A stretch of 64,000 nt of DNA from Paenibacillus durus (lineage in GTDB: Bacteria; Bacillota; Bacilli; Paenibacillales; Paenibacillaceae), in NCBI RefSeq assembly GCF_000756615.1, contig NZ_CP009288.1:2914001-2978000 (forward strand). The letters are read 5' to 3'. Positions 60,031 through 64,000 of the stretch are shown piece by piece. The notes beneath the pieces are model-generated. The model did no database searches. It was not told the origin of the DNA and saw only the letters and a program-made list of their open reading frames with translations. Positions within the stretch are counted from its first letter, which is position 1. Each line of letters opens with the position of its first letter. The translations under genes were made by a program, and so were the position numbers.

Positions 60031-60903
60031 ATGGAAAAGCTTTTGAAGAACTTTAGCCGGTACGATGAACTGCATTACGGGTTTCAAACCGATCTGATCA
60101 GGATTTTATATTATGATCTGCCGGAGCATTACTACGAGCAGTATTCTTCTTATGAATGCTCCAAGCTGTGTACGATTTTGGACGGGGAGAAGGAAGTGCG
60201 GATTAATAAAACGGAGAGCTTTCAATATGGATCGGATGAAATGATTTTGCTTCCGCCGCACTCCTCGGTCGAAATGTCCATAGGGCGCCAGACGAAAGCG
60301 CTTGTGTTCGAGCTTGGTGATGAACTGATTGAGCGCCTGGAGCCGGTGGTGGGCGAAGAATTCGGGCTTGAGGAGAAAGCGACGGTCGGAGATGTCGTAA
60401 GGTGCGGATTGAGGAGCGATGAGATGGACCCCGTGGTGAAGGCCATCAGCCGGATGAAGACGTACATGGCTTACCCGGGAGACAGCAAAATTTTTCTTGT
60501 CGACCTTGCAGCGCAGGAGCTGGCTTATCATCTGCTGCGCATCCGGTCCTTCCGGCTGAGTCTGCATAACGACAGCAAACATCCCGTGTTCCGCGCCATC
60601 CGCGACATTCACTCGCAATTGTTAACGCTTGCATCTGTAAAAGAACTGGCAGGCAGCTATAATATGTCGCACACGCATTTTACCCATCTGTTCAAAAAGA
60701 TAACGGGTCTCGCCCCGCGCGAATACATAACCCTAGAAAAAATGAAACTCGCTAGACAGCTGCTTCAGGAGAGCACGGTTACAGAGACGGCGATGCACCT
60801 GAATTACGACAACATTTCCCACTTCATCGCCTTGTTTAAAAGACAGTTCGGCATCACGCCGAAGCAGTACCAGCTCAGCCGCCAGCCTGAAAATGTGCTA
60901 TAA
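60031..60903 (+). CDS. AraC-family regulator
   Basis: A 290-residue protein. The N-terminal ~175 residues are a cupin-like sensor (YECSKLCTILDGEKEVRINKTESFQYGSDEMILLPPHSSVEMSI). The C-terminal domain is a standard AraC double helix-turn-helix: LASVKELAGSYNMSHTHFTHLFKKITGLAPREYITLEKMKLARQLLQ and VTETAMHLNYDNISHFIALFKRQFGITPKQYQ. GGAGGATCGC precedes ATG. It is divergent from the Fe-alcohol dehydrogenase, so it likely controls that gene. Confidence 0.93.
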   Translation: MEKLLKNFSRYDELHYGFQTDLIRILYYDLPEHYYEQYSSYECSKLCTILDGEKEVRINKTESFQYGSDEMILLPPHSSVEMSIGRQTKALVFELGDELIERLEPVVGEEFGLEEKATVGDVVRCGLRSDEMDPVVKAISRMKTYMAYPGDSKIFLVDLAAQELAYHLLRIRSFRLSLHNDSKHPVFRAIRDIHSQLLTLASVKELAGSYNMSHTHFTHLFKKITGLAPREYITLEKMKLARQLLQESTVTETAMHLNYDNISHFIALFKRQFGITPKQYQLSRQPENVL

Positions 60904-60929
60904 GCGCACCTCTTCGGATGATCATAGAA

Positions 60930-61484
60930 TTACCTGTTAGCGGATGAATTGTCTTCTTTAGTCCAGCCCATTCGTTCAATAAGCGACTCGATTTGAGCGA
61001 TATGATGCCTTCCGTGCCATGCGTATCTTTGCATTGCCGTATTCAGTGTCATTTCACCATGAGTTGGACTTATGACAGTGCGTTGAAATTGCTGCGGCGT
61101 TAGTGAACGAAGCAGGACGACAAACCGCTCATGCAGCGAAGCAAGAAGGATTAACGAAGTTTCTATAGGCGCTTCTTGATAATCGCTTAGTTCCGCCCAT
61201 AAGTCTTCCCGGTACGAACCGGCGACAGGAGCTTCTTCCGTTAAGGCCCTCTTAAAACGAATATACGCATTCATATCGTTATCGGCCAAATGATGTACAA
61301 CCTGCCGGATATTCCAGCCGCCGGGCCGATAGGGTGTGAGCAGCTGCTCTGGTGTTAGATTCTGCACAAGCGATCGAAGCAGCTCCGGAATGCGAGCAAT
61401 GTCCTCAATCCATTTTTCACGGTGCTCTGCGGCTGGATGTTCTTCCGGTATAAAATTGCCCAGGGGATAAGCCCATGAATCCAT
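60930..61484 (-). CDS. YfiT/DinB-family bacillithiol transferase-like protein
   Basis: A 184-residue four-helix-bundle metalloprotein. The metal His residues lie in WNIRQVVHHLADNDMNAYIRFK and RYAWHGRHHIAQIESLIERM, the N-terminal LGNFIPEEHPAAEHREKWIEDI is typical of YfiT, and RPGGWNIRQ completes the match. YfiT-like proteins are bacillithiol S-transferases or metal-dependent hydrolases that add bacillithiol to electrophiles. GAGGTGTCAAT precedes the ATG at 61484. It is divergent from the cysK operon, and bacillithiol and cysteine chemistry give a loose common theme. Confidence 0.9.
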   Translation of the reverse strand: MDSWAYPLGNFIPEEHPAAEHREKWIEDIARIPELLRSLVQNLTPEQLLTPYRPGGWNIRQVVHHLADNDMNAYIRFKRALTEEAPVAGSYREDLWAELSDYQEAPIETSLILLASLHERFVVLLRSLTPQQFQRTVISPTHGEMTLNTAMQRYAWHGRHHIAQIESLIERMGWTKEDNSSANR

Positions 61485-61581
61485 ATTGACACCTCTTAAG
61501 TTCAGTTTGCCTAGTATTTCGCGATATTTCCGGGATTTCCTTTAGTTGAAACCAATATTGAAAAAATTTGAAAAAAGTTCA

Positions 61582-61610
61582 TTGACAGAGCGGGCAATCT
61601 TCTCTATAAT
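61582..61610 (+). promoter_or_regulatory. Consensus sigma-A promoter upstream of cysK
   Basis: TTGACA (61582-61587), 17 bases, then TATAAT (61605-61610): a perfect match at optimal spacing. The predicted start is near 61617. An imperfect inverted repeat AATTCACAT / ATATGAATT (61625-61649) lies directly downstream and could be an operator or 5' stem. The whole cysK leader would be ~265 bases. Confidence 0.85.
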
Positions 61611-61673
61611 CCACATTATCCATTAATTCACATTGAAATAATATGAATTTAGCAATAAGCTGACCGGACCCCC

Positions 61674-61720
61674 GGAAGCTGAGCCTCCTATGACTTTGGA
61701 GCGCTTAGCTTCCTTTTTTT
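61674..61720 (+). terminator. Intrinsic terminator in the cysK leader
   Basis: GGAAGCTGAGC pairs over 11 bp (one G-T) with GCTTAGCTTCC, an inner CTCC/GGAG helix continues it, and seven T residues follow. It is about 60-100 bases after the strong promoter and upstream of cysK. It is therefore either an attenuator or the end of a ~100-base small RNA. Confidence 0.88.
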
Positions 61721-61731
61721 ATCCGCTTGAT

Positions 61732-61747
61732 TGTGATTGTTATCACA
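61732..61747 (+). promoter_or_regulatory. CRP/FNR-type palindrome before cysK
   Basis: TGTGATTGTTATCACA has the exact TGTGA-N6-TCACA layout of the CRP/FNR family and of the Bacillus Fnr box. It lies downstream of the first terminator, with a modest TACACT -10 candidate at 61765-61770, which suggests a second activator-dependent promoter for cysK and the nitrogenase-like gene. GlnR/TnrA sites differ by having seven central bases. Confidence 0.65.
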
Positions 61748-61800
61748 TATATTGCTGTTTCATTTACACTCGTATGCCAACCAGTTCACTGGAGGCTTGA

Positions 61801-61835
61801 ACTTGACCATAGATGGCGGGGGCAAGTCTCTTTTT
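61801..61835 (+). terminator. Weak hairpin plus T-run just before cysK
   Basis: ACTTG / CAAGT with CC/GG pairing across one mismatch is followed by CTCTTTTTT. It is a weaker terminator-like structure 48 bases before the cysK start. It may work as a second attenuation step. Confidence 0.5.
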
Positions 61836-61882
61836 TATAACCTGCAACTTTTGTTGTCCAAATTGAAATGGAGGAACAAGGA

Positions 61883-62839
61883 ATGACAAGAATCGCTAGT
61901 AAACTGACGGATCTTATTGGCAACACTCCTCTGCTAGAGCTCAAGGCCTTCAGCGGGGAGAAAAATCTGGGTGCGTCGGTAATTGCAAAGCTGGAATACT
62001 TCAACCCGGCAGGAAGCGTAAAGGACCGGATTGGATATGCGATGATCAAGGATGCGGAGGAACAGGGCCTGATCGGACCTGGGACCGTTCTGATAGAGCC
62101 TACAAGCGGTAATACCGGAATCGCGCTTGCTTTTGTAGCTGCGGCTCGCGGATACCGGCTGATCCTGACGATGCCGGACACGATGAGTATAGAGCGACGC
62201 AATCTGCTGAAGGCGCTGGGCGCGGAGCTGGTACTGACTCCCGGCGCGGAGGGCATTAAGGGTTCTGTCCGCAAGGCGGAAGCGCTGGCGGCGGTTACCC
62301 CGAATTCGTTCATTCTGCAGCAGTTCAACAATTCGGCCAACCCTAAAATCCACCGTCAGACGACTGCCGAGGAAATCTGGCGGGATACAGACGGGAAAGT
62401 AGATATCTTCGTCAGCGGAGTCGGAACCGGGGGAACGATAACCGGAGTAGGAGAAGTCCTGAAAGAACGGAATCCGAATGTGCAGATTGTGGCTGTCGAG
62501 CCGTTTGACTCCCCGGTTCTCTCGGGCGGAAATCCGGGTCCGCATAAAATTCAGGGACTTGGCGCCGGATTCGTTCCGCTCATTCTGAACCGTGAAATCA
62601 TCGACGAGGTGTACAAGGTACGGAACGAAGAAGCACTGGAAACGGCGCGGGAATTGGCGAGCACGGAAGGGCTGCTGGTTGGCATCTCCTCGGGCGCGGC
62701 CGTCTTTGCAGCCTCTCAGCTGGCTAAACGCAAAGAGAATAGAGGCAAAAATATTGTCGTGCTGCTGCCGGATACCGGCGAACGCTACTTATCGACCGTG
62801 TTGTTTCAGGAACCGGCGCAGACAGGAGGTTTATCATGA
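61883..62839 (+). CDS. cysK: Cysteine synthase (O-acetylserine sulfhydrylase)
   Basis: A 318-residue PLP enzyme that makes cysteine from O-acetylserine and sulfide. The PLP lysine is in YFNPAGSVKDRIG (Lys ~47), the substrate loop is EPTSGNTGIALAF (~72-84), the phosphate-binding GTGGTITGVGE follows, and the C-terminal Ser is in VGISSGAAVFAA. An upstream ATG (61868) is in frame but overlaps the GGAGG ribosome site, so ATG 61883 is the start. It overlaps by ATGA with a nitrogenase-like gene, an unusual pairing that points to capture of sulfide made by the next enzyme. Confidence 0.95.
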   Translation: MTRIASKLTDLIGNTPLLELKAFSGEKNLGASVIAKLEYFNPAGSVKDRIGYAMIKDAEEQGLIGPGTVLIEPTSGNTGIALAFVAAARGYRLILTMPDTMSIERRNLLKALGAELVLTPGAEGIKGSVRKAEALAAVTPNSFILQQFNNSANPKIHRQTTAEEIWRDTDGKVDIFVSGVGTGGTITGVGEVLKERNPNVQIVAVEPFDSPVLSGGNPGPHKIQGLGAGFVPLILNREIIDEVYKVRNEEALETARELASTEGLLVGISSGAAVFAASQLAKRKENRGKNIVVLLPDTGERYLSTVLFQEPAQTGGLS

Positions 62840-64000
62840 GCAAAGTAATTGAAAGACCGCGATATGTATGCGCCCTTGGCGGCGCGATCGGCACCATCCA
62901 GTCACTGCCCCGGGCGATTCCGATTCTTCATTCCTCTTCCGGGTGCGGCGGAAATCTGGCAGGAGCCTTAAGCGGAGCTTCGGGATATAACGGCGGCAAT
63001 TATTGCGGCGGTCAGGCGCTCCCAAGCTCCAACGTATCCGAGCGGGACATCGTGTTCGGCGGCGAAGGCCGGCTGCAGGAGCAGATCGAGAACACGCTGA
63101 AGGTAATGGACGGGGATTTATATTTTGTAGTTACGGGCTGCATGGTTGAAATGATCGGCGACAATGTTCATGCGGTAACCAAACGCTTCAAGGGCGGGGA
63201 CTTGCCGGTGCTGGCAGCGGAAACAGTCAGCTTCAAAGGAAATTCCTATTACGGTTATGAGCTGGTCCTTGAGACTTTATTCCGCGATTTTGTGGAAAAG
63301 ACTACGGAAAAAGACGCCAAGACGGTCAATTTGTGGGGTGTTGTTCCGATGCAGGACGTGTTCTGGAAAGGCAATCTCGGTGTGCTGAAGAATCTGCTTA
63401 AGAAGCTGGGAATCGAGACCAATACTTTCTTCGGCCAAGGCGAGACTTTAGACAATCTGAAAAATGCCGCCAAGGCAAGCCTCAACATCGTTGTGTCGGA
63501 CGCATACGGGATCGAAGCGGCCAAAGTATTCGAAGAGGTACACGGTGTTCCTTATCTGACAGTTCAATTGCCGGTTGGCGATCATGGCACCTCGCGTTTC
63601 CTCCGTACAGTGGGCAAGACTCTCGGCGTCGATGACATCAAAATCGAGAAATTGATCCAGGAAGAAAGAAAGGCGTATTACCCTTACCTGGAGCGTCTGG
63701 CCGATGTGTACAATGACCTCGATTTCCAGCGCTATGCTACCGTAGTCGGCGATCCCAATTACACACAGGCGTTGACGCGGTTTCTTGCCGACGATCTGGG
63801 CTGGCTGCCGGAGCTGGTTGTCATTACCGACATTTTGGCGGAGGAACAGAAGGAACGGGTTCTTGCTACGTTCGGCGAATACGAATCCGGGCTGCGTCCG
63901 GAAATTGTGTTCGATGAGGATGCTTCAAGTGTCGGCGGATACATCAACCGTCACTGGCCGCAGAACCAGGGGCAGAAATATTATAAAGGCTTTGCGCCCG
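62836..64000 (+). CDS. Nitrogenase component 1-like protein (NifK/NifD superfamily), 3' end outside window
   Basis: 388 codons are visible, and the gene runs past the window edge (relatives are ~450-520 residues). Three P-cluster-type cysteines are present: Cys37 in SSSGCGGNL, Cys57 in GNYCGGQAL and Cys102 in VVTGCMVEMIGDN. The block IVFGGEGRLQEQIENTLKVMDGDLYFVVTGCMVEMIGD matches the NifK-type loop around its third cysteine. The N-terminus is about 30-40 residues shorter than in NifK, and spacing between the cysteines is reduced (19 and 44 residues between). This favours a nitrogenase-like reductase over true MoFe protein. It is ATGA-coupled to cysK. Partner (second subunit, NifH-like) genes are expected downstream. 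Confidence 0.88.
   Translation, partial: MSKVIERPRYVCALGGAIGTIQSLPRAIPILHSSSGCGGNLAGALSGASGYNGGNYCGGQALPSSNVSERDIVFGGEGRLQEQIENTLKVMDGDLYFVVTGCMVEMIGDNVHAVTKRFKGGDLPVLAAETVSFKGNSYYGYELVLETLFRDFVEKTTEKDAKTVNLWGVVPMQDVFWKGNLGVLKNLLKKLGIETNTFFGQGETLDNLKNAAKASLNIVVSDAYGIEAAKVFEEVHGVPYLTVQLPVGDHGTSRFLRTVGKTLGVDDIKIEKLIQEERKAYYPYLERLADVYNDLDFQRYATVVGDPNYTQALTRFLADDLGWLPELVVITDILAEEQKERVLATFGEYESGLRPEIVFDEDASSVGGYINRHWPQNQGQKYYKGFAP

Noticed and set aside
61732..61747. GlnR/TnrA operator before the nitrogenase-like operon
   Set aside because: GlnR/TnrA sites are TGTNA-N7-TNACA. Here the centre is six bases, which fits CRP/FNR, so nitrogen control is not supported.
61611..61882. SAM (S-box), T-box or cysteine-responsive riboswitch in the cysK leader
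   Set aside because: I looked for the S-box core and for the T-box AGGGTGG consensus and found neither. Only terminators, an imperfect palindrome and the FNR-type site can be supported.
62836..64000. Genuine nifK of a nitrogen-fixation cluster
   Set aside because: The immediate neighbour is cysK and not nifD or nifH, the N-terminus is short and cysteine spacing differs. It remains possible only if downstream genes prove otherwise.
1..64000. CRISPR array, tRNA, rRNA, prophage or complete insertion sequence
   Set aside because: No regularly spaced direct repeats, cloverleaf sequences, rRNA motifs, integrase or transposase coding regions were seen on either strand.

Overview
The window looks like chromosome of a moderate-GC spore-forming Firmicute, most likely Paenibacillus or a close relative. 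The support is the gene content: S-layer-homology and copper-amine-oxidase-type stalk domains, many AraC regulators, carbohydrate ABC importers without their own ATPase, a PadR/HAAS pair and a YfiT-type bacillithiol transferase. Strong AAGGAGG ribosome sites and Bacillus-type TPP, Fur and MarR control sequences agree. I saw no rRNA, tRNA, CRISPR array, prophage or complete insertion sequence.

Layout. 1-5.6 kb: 3' end of an MMPL exporter, a PadR/HAAS-repeat operon, a TPR protein, a repeat-like non-coding stretch, two very small proteins and PsiE. 5.8-10.8 kb: a polytopic permease, a DUF2252 kinase-like protein, a nucleoside hydrolase and an AT-rich MetF-like protein. 10.9-16.2 kb: a minus-strand thiamine salvage operon (TPP riboswitch, thiZ-thiX-thiY transporter, thiM, thiD, thiE) with a palindromic MITE-like element inside it. 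16.3-22.6 kb: a phosphotransferase, a Cys-rich pentapeptide protein, a lipase-like hydrolase, an SLH protein, an unknown protein with an internal duplication, an AraC regulator and Fur. 22.7-28.4 kb: an AraC regulator divergent from a sugar operon (two TIM-barrel isomerases, a Gfo/Idh dehydrogenase, a GH13 glucosidase). 28.5-29.4 kb: a divergent carbamoyltransferase paralogue. 29.8-36.9 kb: LacI regulator, sugar ABC importer and GH31 glucosidase.

37-47 kb: an exported nucleosidase-like protein with a stalk domain, AlkD, a DUF1349 protein, ExoA, an M29 aminopeptidase, a CheW-MCP pair, TetR, a truncated glycosyltransferase and a cytosolic binding-protein-like gene. 47-52 kb: two GNAT acetyltransferases and a Fur-controlled siderophore importer lacking an ATPase. 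51.7-61.5 kb: a CHASE3 chemoreceptor, an XRE-cupin regulator divergent from a DoxX/esterase/extradiol-dioxygenase operon, YrdB, a MarR-MATE pair with matching operators, an Fe-alcohol dehydrogenase with a divergent AraC regulator, and a YfiT-like protein.

61.5-64 kb holds the most interesting system. A consensus sigma-A promoter, an intrinsic terminator, a CRP/FNR-type palindrome and a second weak terminator precede cysK. CysK overlaps by ATGA a nitrogenase component-1-like gene that runs off the window. It keeps three P-cluster-type cysteines but has a short N-terminus. Coupling cysteine synthase to a nitrogenase-like reductase under an apparent anaerobic control site suggests reductive sulfur scavenging rather than N2 fixation. 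That is inference: the partner subunits lie outside the window.

Two genes, thiZ and cheW, have clear family N-termini but no ATG, GTG or TTG in frame. They are either rare-start genes or sequence errors.
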